Below are positions 28,245-37,568 of a stretch of DNA of 64,000 nt, one piece after another; the stretch's first letter is position 1; the number at the start of each line of letters is the position of its first letter. A program made the translations under genes and the position numbers. The notes under the pieces were generated by a model, which was not told where the DNA came from, did not search any database, and was given only the letters and a program-made list of their open reading frames with translations. The DNA comes from JAUWPO01 sp965603285. Its GTDB lineage: Bacteria > Chloroflexota > Anaerolineae > Anaerolineales > UBA4823. Where the stretch lies: NCBI GenBank assembly GCA_965603285.1, contig CBFDCK010000001.1, positions 1-64,000 of the forward strand, read 5' to 3'.

Positions 28245-29567
28245 TTACAATTTGTGAACTTTCGGATTACCTTGTCCAATGTCACCGATAGCGTTGCGCG
28301 TGTCTACGATAAGTTCGGCTTCTCGCAATATGGCTGCGTAATCATAGTTGCTGTGGTTTGTGATTATTACCACGCAGTCGACATCCCGCAAAGTCTTGGA
28401 GAGGTCGGGTACACTGGTTTTTTCCCAATCATCGTGCTGCAGCTTTTTAATGTAGGGATCGTGGTAGGATACTTTTGCGCCCTTATTTTCCAACAAAACG
28501 ATCACATCCAGGGCAGGAGATTCACGCAGGTCGGCTATGTCTGGCTTATAAGCAGCACCTAAAACCAGAACATGGCTTCCTTTGAGTGGTTTTCTTTGCT
28601 CATTCAAGGCATCTTGGATTTTTGCGACCACGTATATGGGCATGCTCGTGTTGATTTCTGAAGCCAATTCAATGAAACGGGCTGTGTAATTTAGCGTGCG
28701 CAATTTCCAGGAAAGGTAAAGGGGATCAATGGGAATGCAGTGCCCTCCCAAACCCGGACCGGGAGTGAATTTCATAAAGCCGAATGGTTTAGTCGCAGCA
28801 GCATCAATTACTTCCCACACATCTACTCCAAGTCGATCGCACATCATCGCCATCTCGTTTACCAATCCGATGTTGATCATTCGGAAAGTGTTCTCGAGAA
28901 GCTTTACCATCTCAGCTACTTCTGAGGAAGAGACTTGTATTACAGTTTGCAAAGCTTGTGAATACCAAGTTGCAGCGACTTCGCTACATGTGGGGGTAAT
29001 TCCGCCGATTATCTTAGGAGTATTGAGCGTGGTCCAGTCCTTACGACCGGGGTCTACCCGCTCTGGAGAAAAAGCCAGGAAAAAGTCCTCGCCGGCGATT
29101 AATCCACTGGCTTCTTCGAACTTTGGTAGCAGAATTTCACGCGTTGTGCCAGGATAGGTGGTTGACTCAAGAACAACGATCATGCCGGGATGAATGTGTC
29201 TGGCAAGGTCTTCGGTCGCATCCATGATGAATGACAGGTCTGGATCGCCGGTTTTTCGTAAAGGTGTTGGTACGCAGATGCTGACAGCTTCGATATCCTG
29301 GAGGACACTGAATTCTGTGGTGGCATTGAGTTTGCCGGATGACACCAGCCGAGCTACCTGTTCGCTGGAAACATCCTGTATGTGACTCTCACCCCGCATG
29401 ATTGAATCGACTTTATCTTCAGCGGTGTCAATTCCTGTAACCGAGAATCCGGTCTCGGCAAAGACCACCGCCAGAGGTAAGCCTACATAACCTAGACCTA
29501 GGACAGCAATCCGGGCTGAGTGTTCTTCTAATTGGTTTTTTAAGGTTTGTTGGATCGTAGATGACAT
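28245..29567 (-). CDS. nucleotide-sugar 6-dehydrogenase (UDP-GlcNAc/UDP-hexose type)
   Basis: A 440-residue enzyme of the UDP-glucose/UDP-GlcNAc 6-dehydrogenase family, which oxidises C6 of a UDP-sugar to the uronic acid with two NAD+. The Rossmann motif GLGYVGLPLA is at residues 24-33, LENTFRMINIGLVNEM near 224-239, and the catalytic cysteine C277 is in GLGGHCIPIDP. The spacing and the PFGFMKFTPGPG region look like the WbpA/WecC branch acting on UDP-HexNAc rather than plain Ugd. ATG 29567 is preceded by AGGAAAC. With the adjacent epimerase it supplies uronic-acid building blocks for the locus. Confidence 0.87.
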   Translation of the reverse strand: MSSTIQQTLKNQLEEHSARIAVLGLGYVGLPLAVVFAETGFSVTGIDTAEDKVDSIMRGESHIQDVSSEQVARLVSSGKLNATTEFSVLQDIEAVSICVPTPLRKTGDPDLSFIMDATEDLARHIHPGMIVVLESTTYPGTTREILLPKFEEASGLIAGEDFFLAFSPERVDPGRKDWTTLNTPKIIGGITPTCSEVAATWYSQALQTVIQVSSSEVAEMVKLLENTFRMINIGLVNEMAMMCDRLGVDVWEVIDAAATKPFGFMKFTPGPGLGGHCIPIDPLYLSWKLRTLNYTARFIELASEINTSMPIYVVAKIQDALNEQRKPLKGSHVLVLGAAYKPDIADLRESPALDVIVLLENKGAKVSYHDPYIKKLQHDDWEKTSVPDLSKTLRDVDCVVIITNHSNYDYAAILREAELIVDTRNAIGDIGQGNPKVHKL

Positions 29568-29665
29568 ATGTTTCCTTTCTGAATTTGGGCGGAAACCTTG
29601 ATGGACTAAGGTTTAAAGTTTGCTAATTCTTCTCTCATTGCTGTTGCTCATTTTCATCATGAACT

Positions 29666-30553
29666 TTATGGATTGTACTCAAAATAATCTGATAATTGAT
29701 CACCCATTTTATGGTTTAGGACTTCGATCTGGTCTTGATTTAGATAATCGACAAAACCTCTTACTTTACCTTTGCGGGTTTTAAAAGAATTTTTATCTGC
29801 CTGGTCACCTGGTCTAAGGATACCAGTAGAGAATTCGCCTTCAGTTTCCATCCGCTGCATGTTCTCAAAAGAGGCGAAATTAACTGCTTCACTGATAGCA
29901 GCATCTTGTATCGCTTTTAGACCAAGAAAATCCATGATTTTCCGTAATTCTTGATTGGGATTACTCTTAATATCTTCATAGCGTACAAGTAAAAAATTTT
30001 TCGGAATGTAACGATTATCGGCCCATATATTGTAATATTTAAGGATGGTGTCAAACCCACCATTTCTTCGTTTGATAAAACCCGACAAATCACCTTCAAA
30101 TATAGGTCTTCGTGTTTCATATGGGTTATCCCCAAACATAGAGCCCCTTTTTTTCATCTCGAAATAGCTGGAAACAACCACGTCGCGTGGGTCGCGAACC
30201 AAAAAAATCACGTCCTTGTCCTTATATCTGACTTTTGACTCCTCTAATTCATCGGGTGATTTAAGCATAGGTCGATCATCGTGTATTAATGTTATTTTCG
30301 GAATATCGGGTTGAATTCTTGTTTTCCAGTTTAAGAGTAAGATTTCTTCCGTTTCTGGAAGCGAAAAGTGGTTTGCTATGGCGCGTCCGATCATTAACCT
30401 CATCCATGTGCGACCACATTTTGGATAAGAGATCAAATAAACGTCGGTATTTTTGTGCGCATACCATCGCAAAGCACGCTTTGGAATTAGCGACCTAATC
30501 CTTATCCTGGTATCAGGTGAGAGCTTATCGTAAAGAGATCTGACTGAATTCAT
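29666..30553 (-). CDS. sulfotransferase (cytosolic SULT-like)
   Basis: A 295-residue PAPS-dependent sulfotransferase of the Sulfotransfer_1 type, different in sequence from the one at 674. The 5'-phosphosulfate loop is ISYPKCGRTWMRLMIGRA near residues 42-59, and the 3'-phosphate site is FLVRDPRDVVVSSYFEMKKR near 117-136. A C-terminal RKGKVRGFVDYL follows the family pattern of a conserved RKG motif (here TRKGKVRGF). With the other enzyme it points to a sulfated product of the glycan locus. It is the last gene of the locus before housekeeping genes begin. Confidence 0.88.
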   Translation of the reverse strand: MNSVRSLYDKLSPDTRIRIRSLIPKRALRWYAHKNTDVYLISYPKCGRTWMRLMIGRAIANHFSLPETEEILLLNWKTRIQPDIPKITLIHDDRPMLKSPDELEESKVRYKDKDVIFLVRDPRDVVVSSYFEMKKRGSMFGDNPYETRRPIFEGDLSGFIKRRNGGFDTILKYYNIWADNRYIPKNFLLVRYEDIKSNPNQELRKIMDFLGLKAIQDAAISEAVNFASFENMQRMETEGEFSTGILRPGDQADKNSFKTRKGKVRGFVDYLNQDQIEVLNHKMGDQLSDYFEYNP

Positions 30554-30575
30554 ATTCGATGAAGGTTGAAGCGTC

Positions 30576-31202
30576 CTAGAACATGTTCAGTTGCTTGGGT
30601 TCTTCTTTAACTTGATGTGCCAGCTCCTGATACTCGGGTAATTCACCAGCCTGGCTGATTAGTTCTGGAAGCTTCACGAAATCCGCTTCGATCGTGGGTC
30701 TCAAGGACCTTTGGTGCAAGGCGGCAGCAGGGTGGTACATAGCAACGATCAATCGCCCTCTGACGCGTATAGATTGACCGTGTACCTGACTGATCTTGGC
30801 GTTCGGAAGATAGTATGCCATGGAATAGCGACCGAGTGTGACGACAATTCTGGGGTTGATGGCGAGAATTTGGCGTTCCAGATATTCGCTGCACGCAGAT
30901 AATTCTTGAGGTAATGGATCGCGGTTTCCTGGTGGGCGGCATTTGATGACGTTAGCGATAAAAACATCCGAACGTTTTAAATTGATACTGGAAAGCAGTT
31001 CTTCCAGGAATTTTCCAGCAGCTCCCACGAACGGTCGTCCTTGTTCGTTTTCATGAAAGCCGGGTCCTTCTCCGATAAAAATTATCTCGGCATCGGGTGG
31101 ACCTTCTCCAGGGACAGCCAGTTTACGAGAGTAATGTAGTTCACATTTTGTACATTGCGCAACTTCTTTGCCAATCTGCTCTAATTCCTGTGCTGCTTTC
31201 AT
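30576..31202 (-). CDS. udg: type-4 uracil-DNA glycosylase
   Basis: Removes uracil from DNA. A 208-residue family-4 UDG with the [4Fe-4S] cysteines C17, C20, C88 and C104 and the active-site motif GEGPGFHENEQGRPFVGAAG at residues 44-63. The second motif appears as MYHPAAAL. The length and cluster spacing fit the thermophile-type enzymes widespread in Chloroflexota. ATG 31202 is preceded by GGAG. Head gene of a minus-strand pair with the sulfotransferase downstream, but probably unrelated to it. Confidence 0.92.
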   Translation of the reverse strand: MKAAQELEQIGKEVAQCTKCELHYSRKLAVPGEGPPDAEIIFIGEGPGFHENEQGRPFVGAAGKFLEELLSSINLKRSDVFIANVIKCRPPGNRDPLPQELSACSEYLERQILAINPRIVVTLGRYSMAYYLPNAKISQVHGQSIRVRGRLIVAMYHPAAALHQRSLRPTIEADFVKLPELISQAGELPEYQELAHQVKEEPKQLNMF

Positions 31203-31297
31203 GATGTGCTCCTGCGCTCGGTTTTCATAATTGGCAGATTATACAACTTAATTTGGTGTGTTTCTATACTGCATAGAAAACAAGATGCTTATTTTAT

Positions 31298-31825
31298 TTA
31301 ATTGACCAGCTCACTGTTAGCGAGCTGAGCTCCTAGTGTCTCCTCTAACTCAGAAGCCGTCATGATCAGCGCGTCTTCATTATTGTCGCGGTAATATCTG
31401 ACTCTGCGACCGACAACAATAAACCCGAAACCGCGGTAAAGTTCCTGAGCCATGATGTTATTTGCACGCACCTCCAAAGTAGCCTGATGGGCGCCCTTTT
31501 TGACAGCATCCTGAAGGGCAACTAATATTAACCGCTGGGCGATGCCCTTGCCACGATGGTTGGGATGGATGGCTAAGGTGGCGATGTGGACTTCATCCAT
31601 GATCAACCAGGAAACAATTACTCCGACGACTTGTTTTTTCCTGCCCGGTGTATTCGCTTCGGCTACCCACAGAGTTGAGCGAGTATTGTCGTTCAGTTCA
31701 TATTGGAAAGCCTTTTTCGGCCAAGGCATGCTGAATGAAATACGGTCAATCTCCCCTACCTGCTCTAAATCATCCTTCTGCATAGGGCGAATGATCAAAG
31801 TATCGGCATGTAGAAAAATACTCAT
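31298..31825 (-). CDS. rimI: ribosomal protein S18 alanine N-acetyltransferase
   Basis: A 175-residue GNAT acetyltransferase. The acetyl-CoA loop reads IHPNHRGKGIAQRLI, preceded by the beta-strand VHIATLAI, and the C-terminal half has NIMAQELYRGFGF as in RimI. RimI acetylates the N-terminal alanine of ribosomal protein S18. The gene overlaps tsaB by 4 nt (31822-31825) and forms the usual tsaE-tsaB-rimI operon, which supports the assignment over a generic GNAT enzyme. Confidence 0.88.
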   Translation of the reverse strand: MSIFLHADTLIIRPMQKDDLEQVGEIDRISFSMPWPKKAFQYELNDNTRSTLWVAEANTPGRKKQVVGVIVSWLIMDEVHIATLAIHPNHRGKGIAQRLILVALQDAVKKGAHQATLEVRANNIMAQELYRGFGFIVVGRRVRYYRDNNEDALIMTASELEETLGAQLANSELVN

Positions 31826-32511
31826 CCCGGTATTGGTTGGTTGGAATGTAGATAGATAGGTGATAAAGAAGCCGGGTCATCAACTTCACCTGCTTGCCAG
31901 CGCTGCCAGGATAATTCTGCCAGGAATGCTGGGCGGCGCAATGATTGAGCAGGGGAAGCCAAGATGGCGTGTTTGCAATTGTCCTTGAGCAGCTGCCGTC
32001 CATCTTCGGTTAGTTCACCACAGACCAAGGTCGGTTTTTTAATACGTTCGACCAATTCATCTGGGGTAAGGGTTGCGATTTTTCCAGTGGATTTTCGCTT
32101 CCCACCCCGGACTTCATACCAGCCTGCCGCTAACCGGCTGCGACCGGCTTGAAGCACGGCTACGATCGGTAAATCACTCGCGGGCTGAGCGATGGCTAAC
32201 GCATCCAGTGATGGAACACCTATCAAAGGGAGCCTTTGTGACAGGGCGATCCCCTTTGCCAGAGCAAGACCAATCCGTAAGCCGGTGAATGATCCGGGAC
32301 CGAGGGCGACCCCCAATGCTCCCAGGTCGGATATCTTCAACCCGGATTTAATAAGTGCGCTATGGACTGCTGGAGCTAATTCAACGGTATGATAATCCAT
32401 GCTCCTCCAGACGTACTCTCCGATGACCCGTGTGCCATCGTACAGGGCTATACCCACAGTACGAGTTGATGTGTCAAGGGCTAATAATAGGAGAGGTGGA
32501 GGTGAACGCAT
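31822..32511 (-). CDS. tsaB: tRNA threonylcarbamoyladenosine biosynthesis protein TsaB
   Basis: A 229-residue member of the ASKHA-fold TsaB family, partner of TsaD in making t6A37 in tRNAs. The start LLALDTSTRTVGIALYDG and the segment ALGVALGPGSFTGLRIGLA are the standard TsaB motifs. It is cytoplasmic. ATG 32511 shares one base with the TGA of tsaE, and its own stop overlaps rimI, so the three are tightly coupled. No TsaD is seen in the window. Confidence 0.93.
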   Translation of the reverse strand: MRSPPPLLLLALDTSTRTVGIALYDGTRVIGEYVWRSMDYHTVELAPAVHSALIKSGLKISDLGALGVALGPGSFTGLRIGLALAKGIALSQRLPLIGVPSLDALAIAQPASDLPIVAVLQAGRSRLAAGWYEVRGGKRKSTGKIATLTPDELVERIKKPTLVCGELTEDGRQLLKDNCKHAILASPAQSLRRPAFLAELSWQRWQAGEVDDPASLSPIYLHSNQPIPG

Positions 32512-33008
32512 CAGTAGGCTCCAAAAACCTGTTTGCGAAAATTGTTCAGCAATGTTTGATAACGGGTTCCGAATGCCGTAAACATCAAGTCGCGCTGGTC
32601 ATCATCAATCCAATGAAATGCCACTGATAAGCGCTGCGCTGGTAAAGCGTCCTGGATGCGGTCTGCCCATTCAACCACCAGCGGTCCCCTCGCTATGAAT
32701 GAGTCGATATCCAGGTCTTCGGCTTCTGTCGCGCTGTTAAGGCGGTAAGCATCAAGATGAAATAAACTGCCTCCATCAGGTCTGCGGTAGACGTTAACCA
32801 GCACATAGGAAGGGCTTGTGACAGGATCGAGCGAACCCCAACCGGAGGATAAGCCCTGTACCAGAGTGGTTTTTCCGGCTCCAAGTTCGCCAATTAAACA
32901 GATTGCGTCCCCCGGATTCATCAGGGCTCCTAAGTGCATACCCACCCGCCGGGTTTGATCTGTGCTGTGACTAATAAATTCGAGGGATTGATCATCGAGA
33001 ATGGGCAT
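32511..33008 (-). CDS. tsaE: tRNA threonylcarbamoyladenosine biosynthesis ATPase TsaE
   Basis: A 165-residue P-loop ATPase required for t6A synthesis. The Walker A is GELGAGKTTLVQGL near residues 40-53, followed by SPSYVLVNVY and LFHLDAYRL, both family landmarks, then VVEWADRI. ATG 33008 begins MPILDD. First gene of the tsaE-tsaB-rimI operon; its stop overlaps the tsaB start by one base. Confidence 0.93.
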   Translation of the reverse strand: MPILDDQSLEFISHSTDQTRRVGMHLGALMNPGDAICLIGELGAGKTTLVQGLSSGWGSLDPVTSPSYVLVNVYRRPDGGSLFHLDAYRLNSATEAEDLDIDSFIARGPLVVEWADRIQDALPAQRLSVAFHWIDDDQRDLMFTAFGTRYQTLLNNFRKQVFGAY

Positions 33009-33128
33009 GATGTATGGATTATAAGCTGTGAAGCGGAAAGCGTAAAGAAGGAGGTGGGATGATGGATGATGTGTGTTCGAATTTCAACTCAATGAAGGCA
33101 ATTTGATTTGTGATATTTTCCTGATGTT

Positions 33129-35327
33129 TCAGGATAAAATTTCTAGATGAGCAAGCGAGGCAGCTACACGTTTTAGTCCCAACTCCTCAAAAAAGATATC
33201 TACCACTTCATCACCATCATCAATGCGGCTATTCAGCACCATGCCATCACCCCAGATGGGATGCTGAACCTGCATCCCAGGATGGAATTTCTGCTGGTAA
33301 GCCGATTTGGAATCAGGAGTGTTGTCAACAGCGGCGCTCCAGCGTGTGGAGCGGTGAAGGGGTGTCCTCCTGGGGCGCGGCGAAGGACGCGAGAACCCTG
33401 CATCTTCGATGAGATCATAGGGAATATCATCCAGGAAGCGTGATGCGTCTACAGATTCGGGGTAGCCATATAAACTGCGATTTTGCGCGCAGACTAAGTA
33501 CAGACGATCCATGGCACGTGTAATACCCACGTAAAACAGGCGGCGCTCCTCCATCATTTCTTCTGGGTCATCGAAAGAGCGGCTATGGGGAAGCGTGCCG
33601 TCATTTAAACCTACAATCAAAACGATTGGAAATTCCAGACCTTTCGCAGCGTGCAGCGTCAGCAGTGTGGGTACGTTCATCGTTCCTGTGAGTGTGTCCT
33701 GGTCTGAAACCAAGGCAACTTGTTCGAGAAAGGCAGTGAGTCCTTTTTCGTGAAATTCGGCTGCTAGGCGGCGTAATTCCATCACATTTTCCCACCGGTC
33801 ACTGCCTTCATCAGTTCCGTCATCTATATAAGAACGATAATCCACATCCTCCAGGATTAGATCAATAAGAGCTAAGGGAGTTAATTTGGATTTTTGGTCG
33901 CTCCACTTGGCAAGTAGCCCCCCAAAATTCCTCAATGCTGCGCCGGCTCGCTTTGAAACCCGCTCTTGATTTGGAGCTGAGGGGTTTCTTCCCAAATCGA
34001 GAAGCAAATTACCAGGGGAAACAGCGCTTGTTTGGGCTTGTGTCCGCAGTGCAATGGAGGATTTGTCCCCGATTCCTCGCCTTGGAACATTGATAATTCG
34101 AATCAGACTGATCTCATCGTCCTGATTGTGTACCAGTCGCAGGTAGGCGATCACGTCTTTAACTTCGCGACGACCATAAAAGCGCTGGGCACCCACTAGC
34201 TTATAAGGTAAGTCAGCTCTCAGGAAAGCCTCTTCCAGAAGGCGGGATTGAGCGTTGGTGCGGTACATAACGGCGAAGTCTCCAGGTTTTGCGATTCTTC
34301 GAGCGACCATGTTGACGATGGTCGTGATCACAAAAACCGCTTCCTCCCGGTCGTCGTAGACTTCATGCAGGACCACTTTTTGACCCTGTCCGCGAGAAGT
34401 GAATAAAAGTTTAGGGGTGCGGTATGGATGGCGGTTTATGATCGCCATGGCAACATCCAGTATTGCCTGGGTGGAGCGGTAGTTTTGTTCCAGCAGTATC
34501 ACCTGGGAGTCGGGGAAGTCCTTCTCAAAGCGTAAAACGTTGCGGTAGTCGGCGCCTCTCCAGCGATAAATGGACTGGTCTGTGTCACCTACAACGAAAA
34601 TATTGTGATGAAATGTGACTAGGTGTTTAAGCAGTGCATATTGGGCGAAATTTGTATCTTGAAACTCATCTACCAGAATATGCTCGTAGAACCGGGCATA
34701 CTTAGTACGTACCTTTGGGAATTCTTCGAACAGAAAGGCGGTCCAAAGCAGCAAATCGTCGAAATCGAGAGCATTGCTGGCCAATAGTAATTTCTGGTAG
34801 TTTAGATAGACCCGTTGGACGATCTCGTCCCGGAAGGAGTTGATGGGGAACTCATCGGGGAGCAGTAAATCATTCTTGGCGTTTGAGATCGAAGCATGAA
34901 TGCCCGGAGCACGGTAGCGCTTTTCATCCAGGTCCAGGTCTCGAATGATTCTCTTGACCAGTCCTACCTGGTCGTCAGCATCGAAGATCACAAAGTTTGA
35001 TTCGAAAGGCAGGTTTTTAGCTTCGCGACGCAGTATTCGAGCGCAGGTGGCGTGGAAAGTACCTAATGTCATGCCCTGTGTTCCCTGCCCGATCAGATGA
35101 ATCACTCGACTTTCCATCTCGCGCGCAGCTTTGTTTGTGAAGGTGACTGCCAATATGTGTCTGGGTCTTACCCCTAACGCGCTGATCAGGTAGGCGATGC
35201 GGTGGGTTAAAACGCGCGTTTTTCCCGACCCGGGACCAGCCAGCACGAGCACCGGTCCTGGACCTGCGATCACAGCCTGCTGTTGTTGGGGATTGAGACC
35301 GGCAGTAAATTCCATGTGGCTGGTCAT
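33129..35327 (-). CDS. pcrA: UvrD/PcrA-type superfamily 1 DNA helicase
   Basis: A 732-residue 3'-to-5' helicase of the UvrD/Rep/PcrA group, used in nucleotide excision and mismatch repair and in clearing replication blocks. Motif I is GPGSGKTRVLTHR near residues 31-43, motif Ia TFTNKAAREMESR, motif II VDEFQDTN, motif III GDTDQSIYRWRGA, and VGITRAMDRLYLV toward the C-terminus. A tail ending PIWGDGMVLNSR and a small beta-rich tudor-like end match PcrA. Start ATG 35327, with ATG 35315 (MEFTAGLN) as an alternative. Divergent from holB. Confidence 0.92.
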   Translation of the reverse strand: MTSHMEFTAGLNPQQQQAVIAGPGPVLVLAGPGSGKTRVLTHRIAYLISALGVRPRHILAVTFTNKAAREMESRVIHLIGQGTQGMTLGTFHATCARILRREAKNLPFESNFVIFDADDQVGLVKRIIRDLDLDEKRYRAPGIHASISNAKNDLLLPDEFPINSFRDEIVQRVYLNYQKLLLASNALDFDDLLLWTAFLFEEFPKVRTKYARFYEHILVDEFQDTNFAQYALLKHLVTFHHNIFVVGDTDQSIYRWRGADYRNVLRFEKDFPDSQVILLEQNYRSTQAILDVAMAIINRHPYRTPKLLFTSRGQGQKVVLHEVYDDREEAVFVITTIVNMVARRIAKPGDFAVMYRTNAQSRLLEEAFLRADLPYKLVGAQRFYGRREVKDVIAYLRLVHNQDDEISLIRIINVPRRGIGDKSSIALRTQAQTSAVSPGNLLLDLGRNPSAPNQERVSKRAGAALRNFGGLLAKWSDQKSKLTPLALIDLILEDVDYRSYIDDGTDEGSDRWENVMELRRLAAEFHEKGLTAFLEQVALVSDQDTLTGTMNVPTLLTLHAAKGLEFPIVLIVGLNDGTLPHSRSFDDPEEMMEERRLFYVGITRAMDRLYLVCAQNRSLYGYPESVDASRFLDDIPYDLIEDAGFSRPSPRPRRTPLHRSTRWSAAVDNTPDSKSAYQQKFHPGMQVQHPIWGDGMVLNSRIDDGDEVVDIFFEELGLKRVAASLAHLEILS

Positions 35328-35427
35328 TATAGCATAGGCAAAAACAGCGTTTGAGAGCAGTTCCAGGTATGAGGGGAGCCTATTTTATACGTTGTCAAAC
35401 TGGTCGCTCTGGGCTAAAATTATACAT

Positions 35428-36480
35428 ATGAATTGGGGTATAGCAGGACATGAATGGGCGGTAGACCTTTTAAGGGAACATGTCGCCCAAGATCGGATGC
35501 GTCACGCTTATCTATTTACTGGCTCTCAGGGGACGGGTCGCCGTACATTGGCTTTGCGGTTGGCTCAGGCAGTAAACTGCGACCAACCTCCTGCGTCTGG
35601 CGTACCCTGTTTAAAATGCCGCTCGTGCGAACAAATTGAACACATGACCCATCCCGATCTGGCAATCGTCGAAGCGGAGCGGATCGGAGGGACATTAAAG
35701 GTCGACCAAGTTCGTGAATTGCAGCGCAGCCTGACGTTAACTCCTTATGAAGCCCGTTACAGGGTGGCAATTCTCCTGCGGTTTGAAGAAGCTCATCCCA
35801 GTGCGGCGAATGCGCTGTTAAAAACTCTCGAAGAGCCCCCGCCCAAGGTGATTTTAATCTTGACTGCAAGCAGCGTTGAGAACTTGCTGCCCACAGTAGT
35901 TTCACGCTGTGAAGTGCTCCGCTTGCGGTCTCTGGCTTTGAATGAGATCAGCCAGTGGCTGGAGGACGATTGGGATCTTGGCTCTGATGAAGCCGACTTA
36001 TTGGCGCATATCTCTGGTGGAATACCGGGATATGCGCTGCGGTTGCACAAGGAACCGGAACTTATGGAGAAGCGTACGGTTTGGTTGGAAGACCATCAGC
36101 GTATGATCTCCTCTGGTCGAGTTGACCGATTCGCATATATTGCACCCCTTATTTATCCCAAAAACCCATCAAAGACCAGAACTGAGCTGCGAGACAGGTT
36201 CCTGATATGGATTTCACTGTGGCGTGATGTGCTCCATAAAGCGATCGACACCTCTGCGTCAATTTCGAACCTCGACCAGGGCGAAGTGATCGCGGGATTG
36301 GTGGAAGCGTTTGGCGAGGATAATGCACGCAGCATGGTATCAGCGCTGCAGCGAACATTGATCTTGATTGACAAGAATGTGAATACGCGCCTGGCAGCCG
36401 AGGTGATGATGTTAGATCTGCCATATCGGAAGGTTGACCCATCTGCGGGGAAGACGCATTTTCAAGGACAAATCGGTTAA
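35428..36480 (+). CDS. holB: DNA polymerase III delta' subunit
   Basis: A 350-residue clamp-loader subunit. The AAA+ domain has a P-loop-like GSQGTGRRTLALRLAQ near residues 33-48, a four-cysteine zinc module (C-x9-C-x2-C-x2-C, ending CLKCRSC), then HPDLAIVE and the pair RFEEAHPSAANALLKTLEEP, in which the usual SRC-type arginine follows as VVSRCEVLRL. ATG 35428 (MNWGIAGHEW) is preferred over an earlier GTG/TTG-type start, since family members begin just before the IAGHEWAV-like segment. Likely function: opening the sliding clamp with gamma and delta. Confidence 0.88.
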   Translation: MNWGIAGHEWAVDLLREHVAQDRMRHAYLFTGSQGTGRRTLALRLAQAVNCDQPPASGVPCLKCRSCEQIEHMTHPDLAIVEAERIGGTLKVDQVRELQRSLTLTPYEARYRVAILLRFEEAHPSAANALLKTLEEPPPKVILILTASSVENLLPTVVSRCEVLRLRSLALNEISQWLEDDWDLGSDEADLLAHISGGIPGYALRLHKEPELMEKRTVWLEDHQRMISSGRVDRFAYIAPLIYPKNPSKTRTELRDRFLIWISLWRDVLHKAIDTSASISNLDQGEVIAGLVEAFGEDNARSMVSALQRTLILIDKNVNTRLAAEVMMLDLPYRKVDPSAGKTHFQGQIG

Positions 36481-36602
36481 ACTCAAATTCCATTAATGGA
36501 GAAGACGTTTTTTTATGCATCAACGGTGTAAAATGTACTATATGGAAAATACACCCAACAGCGCTGTAGAACACAGCGTCAGAGACAACACGCGAGGAGT
36601 CT

Positions 36603-37460
36603 ATGCAGGAAATTGATGAAGGAATTTATTACGAAGATTCATTCTCGGGAGTAACATTAGGTGCTTTGTTTTTTTCTCAAGGCATGATCCTCATAGATGC
36701 TCCACTGAGAACAGAGGATGCTCGCTCATGGCGCTCAGTGTTAATGAATCGCCATGGATGGTCAAACCGATTCCTCGTGAGCTTGGATTCTCATCCGGAT
36801 CGAACGTTGGGTTTGAGGGCGATGGAAAGCACTATAGTAACTCATCAGGAAACAGCCGAAGTGTTTGACGGTCGCCCTACAATATTTAAAGGTGAAGATG
36901 TAAAAACTGGCGCTGATTGGGAATTCTATAATGAAGTGATTGGGATGCGTTGGGTGGTTCCAGGTATAACCTTCAACCAGCGCCTCACCCTTCATTGGAA
37001 TAGCTCGGAAATTATCCTTGAGCACCACCCTGGACCTACTGCGGAATCGATTTGGGTTGTTCTACCTGAAGAACAGGTGGTTTTTGTGGGAGATACGGTT
37101 GTCCTCAACCAGCCCCCATTCTTAGCGAACGCAAACCTGGAAATATGGGTTGAAGAATTAGAGCTGCTACTAAAATCTTACAAGGATTATGTGATTATTT
37201 GTGGTCGCGGAGGTCCTGTAAAAAAAGAGGATATGCATGAGTTGAGAAAATTCTTGAGAAATGTAATTCGGAGAATGGAACGGCTGGCAAATAAAAAAGC
37301 CTTACCCGAAGCTACTAAAAAGATGGTACCTTCTTTGCTCTCGAAACTCTCTTTTTTAAGTTCAGATCAAACGAAATATACTAAGCGTTTGCAATACGGT
37401 TTGTACCAGTGTTATCTGCAGCGATATTTCCCATACGATGCTCTTGATCAATCCGTTTGA
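36603..37460 (+). CDS. metallo-beta-lactamase-fold protein with altered metal motif
   Basis: A 285-residue protein of MBL fold: strands around GALFFSQGMILIDAPLRTED, LVSLDSHPDRTLG at residues 58-70, H141-H142 in LEHHPGPTAES and D164 in VFVGDTV. The canonical HxHxDH motif reads D62-S-H64-P-D66-R67 here, so the first and last histidines are replaced by Asp and Arg. That may mean a single-metal site or loss of hydrolase activity. GAGGAG precedes ATG 36603. Function unknown; the fold call is firm, the activity is not. Confidence 0.7.
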   Translation: MQEIDEGIYYEDSFSGVTLGALFFSQGMILIDAPLRTEDARSWRSVLMNRHGWSNRFLVSLDSHPDRTLGLRAMESTIVTHQETAEVFDGRPTIFKGEDVKTGADWEFYNEVIGMRWVVPGITFNQRLTLHWNSSEIILEHHPGPTAESIWVVLPEEQVVFVGDTVVLNQPPFLANANLEIWVEELELLLKSYKDYVIICGRGGPVKKEDMHELRKFLRNVIRRMERLANKKALPEATKKMVPSLLSKLSFLSSDQTKYTKRLQYGLYQCYLQRYFPYDALDQSV

Positions 37461-37568
37461 AGACCCGAAAATCAATGAAGGTTAACTTGTAGCCGTTATT
37501 TATGTTACTCCTCGCAATGGCATTTCATCCAATTCAATATGGCTGATTATTGGTAAACACAAAAAAAT

